64,000 nucleotides of DNA from Stenocarpella maydis (Eukaryota > Ascomycota > Sordariomycetes > Diaporthales > Diaporthaceae), in NCBI GenBank assembly GCA_002270565.1, contig NQMI01000009.1:186001-250000 (forward strand), read 5' to 3'. The notes below the pieces were generated by a model. That model had not been told where the DNA came from. It did not search any database and saw nothing but the letters and a program-made list of their open reading frames with translations. How positions within the stretch are numbered: the stretch's first letter is position 1; each line of letters opens with the position of its first letter. The translations under genes and the position numbers were made by a program. This document shows, piece after piece, positions 12,764 through 25,051 of this stretch.

Positions 12764-14733
12764 TCAGCCCGACGGCCAGCCATACGACGGGGCACTGCAG
12801 GTTGACAGGCTGTGGTCGAATTGCTCGTATACCTGCGGGTCGGACGTCTCGTTCCCGGTGACGCTTCCTCCGAATGTGAAATATCCTGCACTCAACTCTG
12901 TCGGCGTCTTCTGGATCTCGCTTGCGTTTCCGACTACCCAGACGCTTTGCATTCCTGGTCAAGAGGTCAGCATAATGCAACTGGACAAAGGGACAACAGC
13001 GGGTCTATCACTTACCCATGACCATGTGCTGCAGGACGTGACAGTGGATCATCCACACGCCCGGGTCGCTGACCCTCATCCTCCAGGCCCTCCACCCGGC
13101 ATCGGCCCCGGCCGTCGTCTTGGTCTCATAGCGGTACAGCATCGTGGTGTCCCTCTTTGCCGGTGTGTACCCAGCCTCCACCCTGGCGGCCTCGGTGGCG
13201 TTGGCGTCGTACGTCCCGTTGCCACTGCCCAGGTCGTAGTAGTGCTGGCCGTGGGCATGGAACGGGTGGACGTCGACGCCGCCGTTGTTGTTGACAGTGG
13301 ACCCCGTGTTCTGGAGCACAATCTCGAGGACCTCGCCAACCCTGGCGGCATACGCCTTGTACTTGGGGTCCCACCCGCCGTTGGCGACGGCCGTGTCGTA
13401 GTCCGGCACCGCCTCGTCCCCGCGCAGGTAGATGTCGACCAGCAGCGGTATCGGGAACGCCACGATCTCGTTCCAGTTGAGCCCGTTCAGCTGCCAGATG
13501 GTCTGGCCCGTCGAGTTGTCGATGAGCTGCACCACGTCGATCACCACCCGCCGGGTGACCTCCTCCAGCGTCGGGAAGCCCGGGTCCGGCAGCAGCGGCT
13601 GCAGCGTGTTCTCGAGCCAGTCGTACGTCTTGTTCGGGAGGTTGAAGACGGGCTGCGCCGGCGCGGCCGGCACGGGGGCCTGGCCGCCGGAGCCTGTAGT
13701 ATATCTCAGCACCCCGAAGCCCCGGTACACCGAGGGCCGGTCGCGCGTCTCGAACTGGATGTAGAAGTCGGTCCTGCCCGCGGCGTCCAGCTCGGCCTGG
13801 CTCTTTGTCCTGAGGAGCACGTCGAAGCGCTGGCCGCTGCCGATCTGCATGCGGTCGGTGGCGGCGGGCTGCGTGTACTGGCCGCCGTCGACGGCGATGA
13901 TGGTGAGCACCTCGTGGTCCTCGAAGGCCATGATGGAGTGGGTGAGCGACGTCGCCCCGATGAAGCGGAGGCGGTACGTCCTGTCCGGCTCGACCTCGAC
14001 CACGGGGAGCCGGCACGACCGGTCGCCGGCTATCTCGCCCGCCGTGTGGTTGATGGCGACGCCCTGCCCGTTGAGCATCACCGCCTGCACCTCGCCGCCG
14101 AAGACGAGCGGCGCCGCGAGCAGGCCGTCCTCGAAGGCCGTGTCGTTCTGCCTGTAGTGCTCGTGCCACAGCAGCGTGCGCTCCTCGTCGTACTCGTACG
14201 GCGGCGCGCCGCAGTCCTCGACGATGAGCGCCCCGAAGACGGTCAGCGCCTGCATGCCGACGTGTGAGTGGTAGAAGTAGGTGCCGGCGTCCTCTGGCCG
14301 GGCCTCGACCTCGTAGTCGAAGTAGTTCATGGGCGGGATCGGCCACTGCGATGCCAGGACCGCGCCGTCTGAGAACTGTGCCATGCGCTGGGCGAGGCCA
14401 TGCCAGTGCTGTAGTCAGGGCCTCGTTAGCTCTTGTGTGCTCGCGGCAGGTCGGGGTGCTCTATGCTCATACCATGGTTAGGTTGTGGTCTGTCATGTCA
14501 TTGTAAACCCGGATCCATGACGAGCCTCCTGGCTTGATACGGATGGCGGGCCCTGGAGATGTGCCATTTACCACGGCTGAGTACCGCTGATCGCAAGCCT
14601 GGGAGATATTCTGAGCTGTTACGCGCAGGACATGGTCGGGAACGAATGTGCTGTCGTGGGTGACCAGGCCGCCACCCAGTACGGGAGACAGTAGCCACTG
14701 CACGCACAGGAGGGATAACGACAGGACTCTCAT
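12764..14733 (-). CDS. Secreted ascorbate-oxidase-like multicopper oxidase
   Basis: Three exons on the minus strand, 14733-14473, 14408-13016 and 12954-12764, join in phase to 614 residues. A signal peptide (MRVLSLSLLCVQWLLSPVLG) starts the protein. All four copper-binding clusters are present: HWHG at the first intron junction, YFYHSHVG, HPFHAHGQHY and HCHVLQHMVMGM. The last gives the type-1 Cys and an axial Met with ascorbate-oxidase-type spacing. Three cupredoxin domains are expected for this length. The enzyme would oxidise phenols, ascorbate or a secondary metabolite outside the cell with O2 reduction to water. Fungal relatives occur both as stand-alone oxidases and in pigment clusters; no polyketide synthase is visible here. 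The gene is strongly GC-rich, which creates long shadow frames on the plus strand. No lesion was seen. Confidence 0.92.
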
Positions 14734-17700
14734 CTTCGCACCGGAAATACCAGTATGGAAAGATGAGACAAACGGTGGAGGTGAGCCCAGGTGCGCGACC
14801 CGAGCCTGTATACATCTTGAGGGATGACCTGAAATAGTATTTACTGCGTTGAATTAGGCTCACCAGCTAGATACAACGTCTTCATCACCGATCACGCTGA
14901 TAGAAAGCTTAATGAGATGGCAGGGGAGGGATCATCAGCCCCAGAGCTCATGCGCCAGGTCTCATTGAAGATGCTGTGGGATGCGGTCGGGCATGGGACA
15001 CCCCAGCATGTGCGTATTAATGGACCAAAACCACTGCCAGCCCGACTCCAGGAGCTGAGAGCCTGCTTGTCCAATTAAACCGTATGCGGCATGCAAGCCT
15101 GCAGATCACGGCCGCCTGTCGACAAGCCTTCGTCCTGTCCAGCACTGCCGCGGGATTTCGGGCACACTATTCGACAATAAACATCGCTGGTGGAACAGAG
15201 ATAGGATCCGCTAAAACAAGATGTGCATCTGCCTTGGTAAGCCCAAAGCCTCTTGGCTGACCACCATGACCACGGCAGTGCCCACTATGGAGCATGAATC
15301 ATCAGACGACAAGCTTTCGCGGTCCATCCGGGGCGCAACAGCGAGATTGGCCGTGAGGTCTATCGGGCTCTGAAGAATGCCCGCTGGAGTCGAAAGGTGC
15401 CACCCGCGCCCGGATCTGTCGGAATATGAATGTCCGGAGACCTCGCGGGACTGTTCGTTGCCCAAGCAGGCTGCCATCAATTTGCATCTATCTCTGTGCC
15501 TGCATATAGTGGCAAGGTGAGTCTGGTCGCCCGTCTGAATCGTGCTCGTATCCACGGAATCGTCCGAGTCACCCCCCACGCGGGCTCCCGTGCTACGTGA
15601 GACACGGTGATGTACGGAATGGGATGGATATATGATGAGCTCGCGGCACAGCGTCTCGTTTATGCACAGCGTAGACATTGCATGCGGTGCATGTGTAGTG
15701 TAGATAGATCATGCCCGGGACTCCCCCCTATTCCTCTACTGGTTCGCCCACAAGTCTTGTGCCAAGGCGGCACAGACTTTAGTCATGAACAGGCTTGATA
15801 TAGCACTTTAGCAAGCTCGTCAGGTTGTTTTCCTCAACACATGCCTGGGCGCGACGACAACCAACAAGAGAGCCGGCGAAGGTACACAGTAAAGGATTGC
15901 TTTTTGTTGTACAAGGCATGTTCGGAAGTATGAAAAGGACCACAACGCAGAACGCATGCGGCACAGCTGCCCACCCAGCCACGTAGATGTGCATGCAGTG
16001 CAAGCGTACCGCCACGCACATTTTCCCCTGCGGCCGCGTGTGATGCGCGCTCGGGTCGGCCCTGAGGTGACCGCGTGTCTTCCGCTCCGGGTTTGTCTCG
16101 ATTTTGCTTGCGCGTCACTGCCAGCCTGTCTCAGAATTAACGAGTTCTCCGCGTCAACAGTGGCGTCTAATAACGCCCGATGGTTTCTCCTTCTAATACA
16201 GAGCAAAAACCCCCGTGCGACACGAGAACCTACATGCTTCGGCCTCTGTCATATTGTTGCACCACCTGTCTGTCCGCAGCCCGCCTGGTGACCGCGTTCT
16301 GGTTATTTGAGACTTCAGAGAAGACAAGGCCGGCACCCAATGGAATATGCAGCGTACATATTTATATCTCATGCTGATCTGTTGGCGATGCCTTCCGCAG
16401 GAAATATCTGCGTCGTTCACTGACGAGGACTCGTTACAGCGAAACGTATTCTCACAGTAATATGTAATACCCCACCAAAATGTACTCACCAAGACTTTAG
16501 ATTAAAAGGTCGCTGGTCTATTCTTCCTTTCAAGTTGTACTTGGCTGATTTCGTTCTTAATCCACTCGCAATACCTCCCCCCCCCTTTTTTCTTCCCACA
16601 CCCCCGCCCCCGCCAGGGACAAAAAAGGACCTGCGCGCGGTCCCTTCAAAGTTATACTCAGGAAGGGAGTCCGTTCGGCAGGACCTGAGTCGTGAGGCCT
16701 GGAACAATGCCTTGGCTACAAAAACTTTGATGCAGTTGCGAGTCAAGCCATGATACTGCCTAATGTATTGTTAGATCAACATGTGATGCTTAAGTAACTG
16801 GCAATTTCTGGCGCCTGCTCAGGGTCCTCAGATTCACGATACTGGACATAGGGAACCGAGTACAAGAGTCGTAAAGTACTGGGAAACCATCCAGGACGTC
16901 CACGTGATTGGCTGCGAACATAACAGTGCCAATCCCTTATGAGAACATAAAGGTCCATGTAGATACCAACGTAGTCATTTGTGCTTTGCACAGCCAACCA
17001 TGCCGAAGTGGATGTCCTTCAAACGACCACAACGCAAGGAGAGGCTCTGCGGCTCTTTCCGCACAGTGACCTAAGACACCTGTCTCGGGTTTATTACCGC
17101 GTCCAGAGTCGTTGATTATTCTCAAACGTATCGGTTCTCAAAGGCCGATATTTTGTCTTGGAAATGGCTGTGCCTGCACACTCCTTTCAACTTGCCTGCC
17201 TCGTCCCTTTACGCCATGCATGACCGAGTTCGTAACCACAGGGCTTGGTGGCCTGTTAGTTACTACGGCCGTCAGATTTAGGATGGTAATTTCTGCCTGG
17301 CTTCGAACATAGGGACAAGACGAGGGATATTCCATTGTTGCCAGTTACCACTTGAGCAATACGGTTCGGCCAAATGTTTGACGAAAGTTCTGCATATCAA
17401 GGTTCGTGTCGCAAGTGGGATGAGCTCTCGCTCACTTGATTCCGGAACATGACCTCGTTCGGCGACGCTGGGGGGTTCATTGTTGTGCTAAGACAATCGG
17501 GGATCCGTCAAGATCAAGAGACAGGCGCGAGATCTGATGAAGCATGTGTAGATTCGAAAACCATTACACTGGATACGAGAGATATGCGTTTGTGCACAGG
17601 GGGACGTAAAGATATCAAAGTCATACTCGATGGATTATACCTCTAGAAGACATTTCAAGCAGAACAGGGGGCTGTTCTGGGTCTCGTCCCCTCCTTATAT

Positions 17701-17799
17701 GCCTCTATTCCCGGGCTTGCCTTATTCAAAGGCAATGTCTAACTCGCCATGCCCACGTATAGTTGAACCAGCTATTTCATAGGATAAAAGGAACTCGAT
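14734..17799. other. Intergenic region between two minus-strand oxidoreductase genes
   Basis: Apart from a doubtful coding relic at 15221-15545 (separate entry), nothing protein-like was found. A C-rich, T-rich block lies at 16575-16620. The laccase promoter should occupy 14734 to about 15200. Confidence 0.45.
15221..15545 (+). pseudogene. Possible coding relic, unidentified
   Basis: A plus-strand frame starting MCICLGKPKASW runs about 50 codons to a TGA. It then stays open for about 48 more codons in the same frame, containing YECPETSRDCSLPKQAA and INLHLSLCLHIVAR. It ends at a good donor-like site (aaggtgagt). The second half has protein-like amphipathic composition. Its local context in an alternative frame just after the TGA is also open, suggesting a small indel. 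I do not recognise the family; a truncated Zn-cluster regulator is one guess. It may also be chance. Confidence 0.25.
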
Positions 17800-19125
17800 T
17801 CATAGCATTGAGATCGCCCTGCGCAGGCTTTCATCCAGGTCAAAGTCAAATAGCCAGCCAAATGCCTCGAAAGACTGGGCTCTCAAGTGCGAAAGTTCAG
17901 GCCCCTCTGCTGTCGCAATGGCGTGGTATCTGTGAAGGTTCTGCTGGCTCCGCTGGATTACTTCTTGTGTCCTGGGCCGTCTCTCTCGGTCGAAAGCCCC
18001 GAAAGCCCTTTCGATATCTGATGGCGTGTTCGCCGAACCCAACAGGCCGCTCAGCATACGGGCATCCTCAATAGCCATGCCTGCACCAGCTCCCATGTGT
18101 GGTGTAGTAGCATGCGCCGCGTCTCCAATGATGCAGAATCTGCCATGGAAGTATGGCTTGTCCTGCCGATAGTGAAACACGGCCCATCTTTCGCCACTTC
18201 CATGCTTCTGCATCAGCCTCAGGATGCCGGGATGTAGTTCCCTGCAAGCACTGGCGAGCTCCCCTTCCTTGAGAGGAACCCTCCACTCCTCTTCTCTCCA
18301 TTCCTTTTGTTGCAAGGAACCTGGCGGGGAGAATTCGGCGAAGATATTGAGGGCTGACCCGTGTTCCACCGGATATGCAACGGCATGTCCGCTTGGGCAG
18401 AGGAACAAATTTCCTGTACCCGCCAAGTCTTTGCCCATGACCCTTTCAAAGTCCTCCCGCGGTATCATTGCTCGATATCCAACGCTTCCGGAGTATTCGG
18501 GCTCGTCGCCCAACCCGTGGACGAGCTTTCTCGTCCAGCTTTTGATCCCGTCGCACCCGACAAGTGCGGACGCAGTGGCGGTCGACCCGTCGGCGAACGT
18601 AAGAATAACACCACCTCCCGGATCGCTCTTCTTCTCCGTGGCACCCACAAACGTCTTGCTGAATGATGCTGACCCCTCAGGAAGCAACCTGACGAGCTCA
18701 TCCAGCAGCTTTGCCCGGTGGACACAGCACCTGGCAGGGAACGTCATCCCATCAATCTCCTGGACCTTGTTCACCATGTTGAAGATCTTGGCAGGCGTCC
18801 ATGCCTCATCCGCGCCCTCTGGAAGCCACCCCCTACGATAGGTTAGGAAGGTGTCGGCCAGCTCCGGCGGCTCATTGGCGGTGACGTGTCTTGAGAACGC
18901 GCGGAGCATGGCCGGCGAGAGGCCGTGCATGGCGCGGATGACGTTGGGGCCAAAGGTGACCCCGGCCCCGATCTCGCCGAACGACGGCGCCGATTCGTAG
19001 ATGTGGAAAGGGACGTTGCGGGCTGCCAGGCCGATGGCCAGGGCGACGCCGCCTATGCCGCCGCCGACGATGGCGATGGTGAATGGTTTCTCAGAGACAG
19101 AGGAGCCCATCGTGATTCCCAGCAT
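17800..19125 (-). CDS. FAD-dependent monooxygenase, salicylate-hydroxylase-like
   Basis: An intronless 441-residue frame, typical of the family length. The N-terminal Rossmann motif is IAIVGGGIGGVALAIGLAA with a terminal acidic residue (HIYES). The DG motif is ALVGCDGIKSWTRK and the second FAD-binding motif is FCIIGDAAHATTPHMGAG. This is the group A aromatic hydroxylase layout (salicylate 1-monooxygenase, 6-hydroxynicotinate 3-monooxygenase and relatives). The reaction would hydroxylate an aromatic acid using NAD(P)H, often with decarboxylation. Met-6 is an alternative start. The next gene, a TPP decarboxylase on the opposite strand, is 1.5 kb away and separated by a transposon relic, so co-regulation is uncertain. 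The exact substrate cannot be read from the sequence. Confidence 0.9.
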   Translation of the reverse strand: MLGITMGSSVSEKPFTIAIVGGGIGGVALAIGLAARNVPFHIYESAPSFGEIGAGVTFGPNVIRAMHGLSPAMLRAFSRHVTANEPPELADTFLTYRRGWLPEGADEAWTPAKIFNMVNKVQEIDGMTFPARCCVHRAKLLDELVRLLPEGSASFSKTFVGATEKKSDPGGGVILTFADGSTATASALVGCDGIKSWTRKLVHGLGDEPEYSGSVGYRAMIPREDFERVMGKDLAGTGNLFLCPSGHAVAYPVEHGSALNIFAEFSPPGSLQQKEWREEEWRVPLKEGELASACRELHPGILRLMQKHGSGERWAVFHYRQDKPYFHGRFCIIGDAAHATTPHMGAGAGMAIEDARMLSGLLGSANTPSDIERAFGAFDRERRPRTQEVIQRSQQNLHRYHAIATAEGPELSHLRAQSFEAFGWLFDFDLDESLRRAISML

Positions 19126-19537
19126 ACGACCCGCGTGGGATGTGGACGACTGCTTGACGATACTGGGTAGTCAAAGGTGAGGAGGGCATGCCTCGCGACT
19201 AAAGCGGCATCTGAAATTCAGCGTAGCGCTTACTACTTGCATTATCTCGCTTGCCAGGAACCCCGCATGGTCAACCAAAGTAGCCGGCAATATACATTCC
19301 TGTACCACTGCCTGTGGTTGACGGCATTTGGTTACCTGTTTGTTAGATGTCCCCATCGTGTTAGTGATAAATGTACCCGATATCCATGCAGCTGGTGTAT
19401 CAGGGTTGCGCTGGGCGTGCAAAGCACGCTGTGCACCTCACATAAGGATATGCCTACTGTACTGGGAAATGGAGGCAATTCCCTAAATATCCCAGATAGG
19501 CTATAGTTACCCTGAGGGCTAGAGTTGCATTAAGGGC

Positions 19538-19913
19538 AAGCCTTCCCCCGCAGGGCTAGGGATATCAAGTTTTAGGTGTCAAGGTTATATGATTAGTTTC
19601 TCAAGTACCTGATTTTGCTTTAGCATGAGGTCTGGCTGAAGAAGAATTTGCTTCTGAATTAATTCGAAGACTTCTAAGTCCTTTTAGTCCTAAGGTCTGC
19701 TAGGTTTAGCTAACTTAGAGGTTTGCTTAGATCTTAGACCTCTTTTAAGCTACCTATCTAGGTATCTTTATGATTGCTTCTTCTTTATGGCAACTGCCTT
19801 TTTATAACTGCCTCTTCGTGGTACTAAGGTATATTTCCCCTAATCTTACTTAAAACTACTTATGTGACCTTTATACCTAATCTTGATATCCCTAGCCCTA
19901 AGGTGGAAGGCTT
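19538..19913. mobile_element. MITE-like element with imperfect terminal inverted repeats
   Basis: The left end reads aagccttccc and continues to gggctagggatatcaag. The right end, reverse-complemented, reads aagccttcca and also continues to gggctagggatatcaag. The arms match over about 38 bp with a few mismatches. The interior is AT-rich, dense in CTTAG-like motifs and without any open frame, so it is non-autonomous and probably mutated by RIP. No clean target-site duplication could be set, so the superfamily is not assigned. Confidence 0.65.
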
Positions 19914-20542
19914 CCCCCGGCAGGAATTATTAAGTTCTGGGTTTCCTTACCCTATTGGGGGTACCATAAGTTGATGTCCCTAAGCCCCGGTACGGTATTC
20001 TCGTGAAAAAAGGAGGCTTGCATGCTGTTTCCAAGCTAGATAATGGTTCAGGTATCCCAATCCCGAGTCTCCGGATCCTTCACACATACGGCACATGTGG
20101 ACTTACTTCACCGGCCTTTCTACCTACGTACCTGAAGACGCGAGACACCTTCGCGAAGCCCCGAGGCCGCGCAACCTTTCCATAGCGATAGTCTGATTCC
20201 ACCATGTGTGACGCGAGATATCCCTGCAAGCTGGTCGGCATCGGGCCAATGGTTGCCAGATGTTAGGGGTATCCTAATCGTAGGGTGCACTTATGCAAAT
20301 CGCTGACTGAGTATGTCGACGCTTTGCAGCAGCTAGCTTGAGAATTACTGAGCGCAGGACAAGGGCTCAAAACATGTTTATGCTTCTAGTGACGAACTAA
20401 GAGCGGACTAGACGTCATACACGACTTGCTTTCGCGGTGATACGGACGCAGGCATAGTCTTCCATGCCCTCGATCAGGCCGTTGTGTCTCCATCCACCAG
20501 TAGATATCTTTCACACAGGTTGGAGGTCCTTCACAGAGCGAA

Positions 20543-20550
20543 TATAAATA
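20543..20550 (+). promoter_or_regulatory. TATA-like box of the TPP decarboxylase gene
   Basis: tataaata lies 96 bp before the ATG at 20639, in a CT-rich context that is typical of fungal core promoters. Confidence 0.5.
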
Positions 20551-20638
20551 TGCCCACGCGCTGTCAACACCATAGATTTCTTGCTCGATAATTCCAACCC
20601 TCTCTTGTTCTACAAACTCACACTTGTCACTCCCCAAA

Positions 20639-22823
20639 ATGTCCGACATCCTTGTAGGGGAGTACTTATTCCGCCGCCTCAAGGAGGTCGGGGTGCAGTC
20701 AGTATTTGGCGTCCCAGGCGGTGAGTCTCCAGCCTATTAAACGAGTCCGAAGTGTAAACTCTCCACGGTAGCTAACAACATCTCGTCGGCTAGATTTCGA
20801 GCTGGCCCTGCTCAACCTGGTTCCCGAACAGGGTCTCTCGTGGGTCGGAACACCCAATGAGCTCGTTGGCGCGTACGCCGCTGATGGCTACGCACGTGAG
20901 AAAGGGTTTGGTGCTCTGGTCACTACCTTCGGGCCTGGCGAGCTGAGTGCTCTATGTGGAATCGGCGGTGCTTTCTGCGAGAACGTCCCCGTGCTGCATA
21001 TTGTCGGCTACCCCACGAGGCCTGTCCAGGCCAGTGGCAGGATCATCCACCATACGCTTGGTGATGTCCGTTATGAGTGAGATGATTCAGGGTGGACTAA
21101 ACGGGCGAAACTAGTGTTGACCAGTCACAGTCACTACGCCAGAATGTCCGGAGAGTTGAGCTGCGCCACGGCTGTCCTCGAGGATACACACACGGCGGCC
21201 GGTGAGATTGATCGAGTGATCAACGCAATGTTGTTGCACTCGAAACCTGGATAGTGAGTAAATCTGGAGGACTGGATTAGCCTGTCCCATATTCGCTGAC
21301 CTGCCTGACTAGTATCGGCATCTCCGAGGACGTGGCCTACTCCAAGATACCTTCATCTTACCTCGGAACTAAGCTCGTCACCACTCCCCCCGCAGCTAAC
21401 GAGGATGTCGAGCAGAATGTAATATCAGATATCTGCAAGGCGCTCTCTGAATCCAAGAACCCAATCCTGCTAGTCGATGGCGGTGCTTCGCGCAGCAGCT
21501 GGGAGAGGTTCCTCCCTGAGCTCATTGACGCCCTGAAGATACCAGTCTTTACGACGACTCTGGGGAAGGGGATCGTTGATGAGACTGGACCCTACTATGT
21601 CGGTAATTATGAAGGCCTCGGGTCCCTAGGGGGTGTGAGGGAGACCGTGGAAGCAGCGGATTGTGTACTGTGGCTAGGCAGCCTACCTTCTGACTTCAAC
21701 ACGTGAGTGCATAAAGTCCGTCACCAAGAGCACTGCTGATGCCAAGTGACAACAAGCCTTGAATTCACGTTCCATATCAGCTCGTCCGCGACTGTGATCG
21801 ACTTCCAGAGATTCTTCGTCCAGGTAAGGTACGGATTGCCCAAAGAAAGAGAACACGAGAGCTAAGTCGAGGCAGATACGTGATAAGAAATTTGAGGGCA
21901 GCATTACACACATTCTTCCGAAGCTTACCAAAGCAGTCGAGAAACAAAAGCCCCTATCTGGTGAGATGTTAAATGTCATGCGGCCGGAGCGACAAATTTC
22001 CGCAACGCCTGAAGCCATTGAACAAGACTGGCTGTGGCCAGTGAGTGCCCTCACCTCGCTACCCAATCCCACCCCATGTAACTAATTAATTGGTTCGCAG
22101 CGTCTCTCGGCTTATCTCAAAGCCGGTGACCTCATCGTAACAGAAACTGGCACAGCCCAGTTCGGCTTCAACATGACCAAACTGCCACATGGTGTGAAGG
22201 TCTGGACACAGGCTGTATACGGAAGCATCGGGTATGCTGCTGGTGCAGCCGTGGGAGGCTCGATCGCGGCCAAGGAGATGGGCACCTACAAGCGTGTGAT
22301 TCTCATTACAGGCGAGGGCAGCCTGCAGCTGACCGTGCAAGCCTTCTCAATCCTGAACAGGCATGGACTCACGCCCGTTGTGTAAGTCTGAGACCGCTCG
22401 GCCCTCTATCATGTCACAAGCATGGCGGTCATTGATTGCCGTCTTCCAGATTCATCGTCAACAACCTCGGATACACCGTTGAGAGATACTTCAACGGCAT
22501 GGAGGCCGCATACAATGACGTGCCCATGTGGGATTATGGCGCAATATTCCAGGCGATGGCTCCAGAGATGGAAGTCAAATCGTTCAAGGTTGACAAGGCG
22601 GGTGACTTGGACGCATTGTTGTCCGATGATGAGTTTCAGAATGCTACTTATCCACAAGTAAGTACCACTCGCGCTCTCGCAATCATTCTATCTGACCAAG
22701 ACTTTCAAGTGTGTCGATATGATGCTGGCCCCGAAGGACCTCCCTGCGAGTCTGAAGAAAATGTTTGCGATCATGAAGGCGGATGCTCCTTCAAAAGGCA
22801 AGGTTGCCCAGCCTTCAAAATGA
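20639..22823 (+). CDS. Thiamine-diphosphate-dependent 2-oxo-acid decarboxylase (pyruvate decarboxylase family)
   Basis: Nine exons join in phase: 20639-20720, 20794-21076, 21131-21253, 21313-21702, 21781-21823, 21876-22040, 22101-22381, 22450-22657 and 22710-22823. They give 562 residues, the normal length for the family. The PYR domain starts MSDILVGEYLFRRLKEVGV and contains GVPGDFELALLNL and a cofactor-activating Glu region (TPNELVGAYAADGYAR). The tandem His pair is present (IIHHTLGD). The central domain has ILLVDGGASR. The PP domain carries the Mg/ThDP motif as GEGSLQLTVQAF followed by FIVNNLGYTVER. Substrate could be pyruvate, indole-pyruvate or phenylpyruvate. No frameshift or stop was found. 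Nine exons is many for a fungal decarboxylase gene. The cytosolic role would be fermentation or Ehrlich-type aldehyde formation. Confidence 0.92.
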
Positions 22824-24066
22824 CCGCCTTCCGCCATTTTTGTATCTACACCGACACGGGCTTGTTCCCGGACTGGGAGGTTGCTCCAAGTCTGCGGCGC
22901 TGTTTCCGTCGGTAACGAGGTAGCATAGATCTCGAGAGCAGCTAAGCAGTGTATGCGTGTAATTACAGGCAGCATGTCAGTCGGGGATCTTCGTCTGCAA
23001 GGCCCTCTTCCACTCGTTTGTATGGAGGAAACCAAAATATTGATTTGTTCGTAAAAAGGCAGTCTCTTGCCTTCAATCAGTGAGTTCCATCGCAAGGCTC
23101 GCTTAACCCGAGGCTATCTAGACTTCGATGTCGGGAATATACAACCTTGCATTTGTCAGATAAATATTCAAAGATAACAATCGAAAAGAATATGTGTAGC
23201 ACGGACGACGTCATTCTGCTTATAAATACTGTCGGCCAATATATGAGGGGCCATTCTTCGGTATTGCCATGCACTGTGCCGCCATCTCAGATGGGGCTTC
23301 CAAGTCATGATTGGAATCCAGCCCTGGGTTAAATTATTGACCCACAGCAAAGTTGTGACTGGCGTTGCGAATAAATTTACTGGCCCGGTACTTTCTCAGT
23401 TGCGGACCGTAGCGTTCCGGGAGCCAAGACCTTCTCCATGGATAAGCTTCCCCATCTTGCCCCCGGGAGTGTCAGGCGAAGCATGACCGTGACCAACCAT
23501 ACAAGCAATGATGGTCTGCTGGGATTCTTGGTCTTAGAGTGTAAGCCGGGGTGGGGGGCCCCTTGTCCATTTCAAGCCATCTGAACCAGAGGAACTATAT
23601 TTGAGCCGCCTTGACTGTGGGTCAAAACCCCTGCAGGTGTCTCGGTGTCAGCCGGCACGCTGCCGAAAGGACGTGATTGTCAAGTAGAAGGGCGATCTGC
23701 CAAGAATTATTTGATTGTTTAGCACTTGGTCTAGGGAAAACGGGCCGTTTCGACCAGGTGGTGCTGCGGTATAGCAAAGGGAGAGCAACAGTATCACCGG
23801 CTGGACGGGGTTGGTGGACATACGGATACTGGATGGACCAGAACCCATCCGTGTATCCCGAAGGGGCATTCAAAGGACATGGAAGATGATCCGCCGCTAC
23901 AAGAACCATGTGTGTGGTATAAGAGCAAGTCAACCTTCGGAACGTATGTCTTCGCAGGTCTGCCAGCTCGCCTACCGACAACGAGCTGCTTTCCCGTTGC
24001 CAGCTCTGTGAATCGAAAGTCATACCACCAGTTCACCTTCCAAAAGCGTTCGCACGCCAGCCCATC
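22824..24066. other. Intergenic region and LPMO promoter
   Basis: No gene is supported. The right part should be the promoter of the AA9 gene, with a TATA-like tataag at 23918. The sequence from 23.1 to 23.4 kb is moderately AT-rich, without recognisable repeats. Confidence 0.5.
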
Positions 24067-25051
24067 ATGAAGACCTTCGCAATCCTAACAGCGGCACTCC
24101 TCGCCGTTTCACCCGTGACCGCGCACTACAGGTTCAACCGCATCAACAAGAATGGCGTGTTCCAGTACATCCGTGAAAACACCAGCAACAACTCGCCAGT
24201 GACGGATCTGGCGTCGAACGATTTGCGATGCAACACCGGCGCAAAAGGCGATGGGACCGCGACCACCGCGGTTAAAGCAGGCAGCTGTACGTACAAAATA
24301 GGGCTCCCACAGGCTGGTGTTGTAGTTGCAAAGCTTCCCGAGCGGGCGAGGCGAGGCTTCAACAATACATGGCGACTAAAATTCGGTAGCATTTACCTTC
24401 GACCTCGACCAAGCCGTTTACCACCAAGGCCCAGTCACCGTGTACATGTCCAAGGCCCCTGGAGCCGCCTCAGCATACGCTGGTGACGGGGACTGGTTCA
24501 AGATCGCCGAGGAGGGCCCGACCTTCAGCGGCGGCTCGGCCACCTGGCCCATGAGGGCGAGCTACACTTACACCATCCCGACCTGCATCTCCGACGGCGA
24601 TTATCTGCTCCGCATCGAGCAACTCGGCATCCACAACCCTGGTAAGAGCCCTCGGACACCGCTGTTCTTCTCTGTATTAGGAATCCCTTTGCCATGTCTG
24701 AAAGGAGGGGTGGGACCTGAAAATCATATACTAATGCTTCTTTCAGGATCCCCACCGCAGTTCTACATAAGCTGTGCTCAGGTCACCGTCTCAGGCGGCA
24801 GCGGTGGCTCCCCCTCGCCGACCACCAAGATCCCCGGCCACGTCAAGTCTACCGACCCTGGCTACACCGCCAACGTGAGTAGAGATCATGCTGTATCGAT
24901 TGATGCCCCTTCGCTAAATCCGAACTAGATCTACAACAACTTCAACAGCTACACCATCCCTGGCCCCAAGAAGGTGAGTCATTCAGCCCCTCCATGTGTC
25001 CTGCTCCGTAAAGAACCTCCATACTGATGCAGGCACCAGATTACTTGCTAA
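24067..25051 (+). CDS. AA9 lytic polysaccharide monooxygenase (formerly GH61), secreted
   Basis: Five exons, 24067-24286, 24390-24641, 24747-24874, 24929-24973 and 25040-25051, join in phase to 218 residues. A 19-residue signal peptide ends in PVTA. Cleavage leaves the obligatory N-terminal His ([14 protein letters not shown]), one arm of the copper histidine brace. The second His is in the conserved [17 protein letters not shown] block. The axial Tyr is in QFYISCAQV. The protein ends [16 protein letters not shown], the usual catalytic-module end, with no CBM1. A different acceptor at about 25033 would give a long tail of no known kind, so the ITC end was preferred. The enzyme cleaves cellulose or other beta-1,4-glucans oxidatively outside the cell. 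It is alone here, without other plant-wall enzymes. Confidence 0.93.

Larger units (their letters stand above)
19126..20638. other. Intergenic region holding a TIR element and the decarboxylase promoter
   Basis: The left half is the promoter side of the FAD monooxygenase. A 376 bp AT-rich terminal-inverted-repeat element sits at 19538-19913. From about 20.0 kb to 20.6 kb lies the promoter of the TPP decarboxylase, with a TATA-like box at 20543. Confidence 0.6.

Noticed and set aside
12858..14267. 469-codon plus-strand open frame
   Set aside because: It lies antisense to the multicopper oxidase, which has copper motifs, a signal peptide and exact splicing. The opposite frame is an Arg/Val-rich shadow caused by high third-position GC.
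13126..14346. 406-codon minus-strand open frame in a second frame over the oxidase
   Set aside because: Arg/Ala/Gly-rich composition and no motif; it is an out-of-frame shadow of the main exon.
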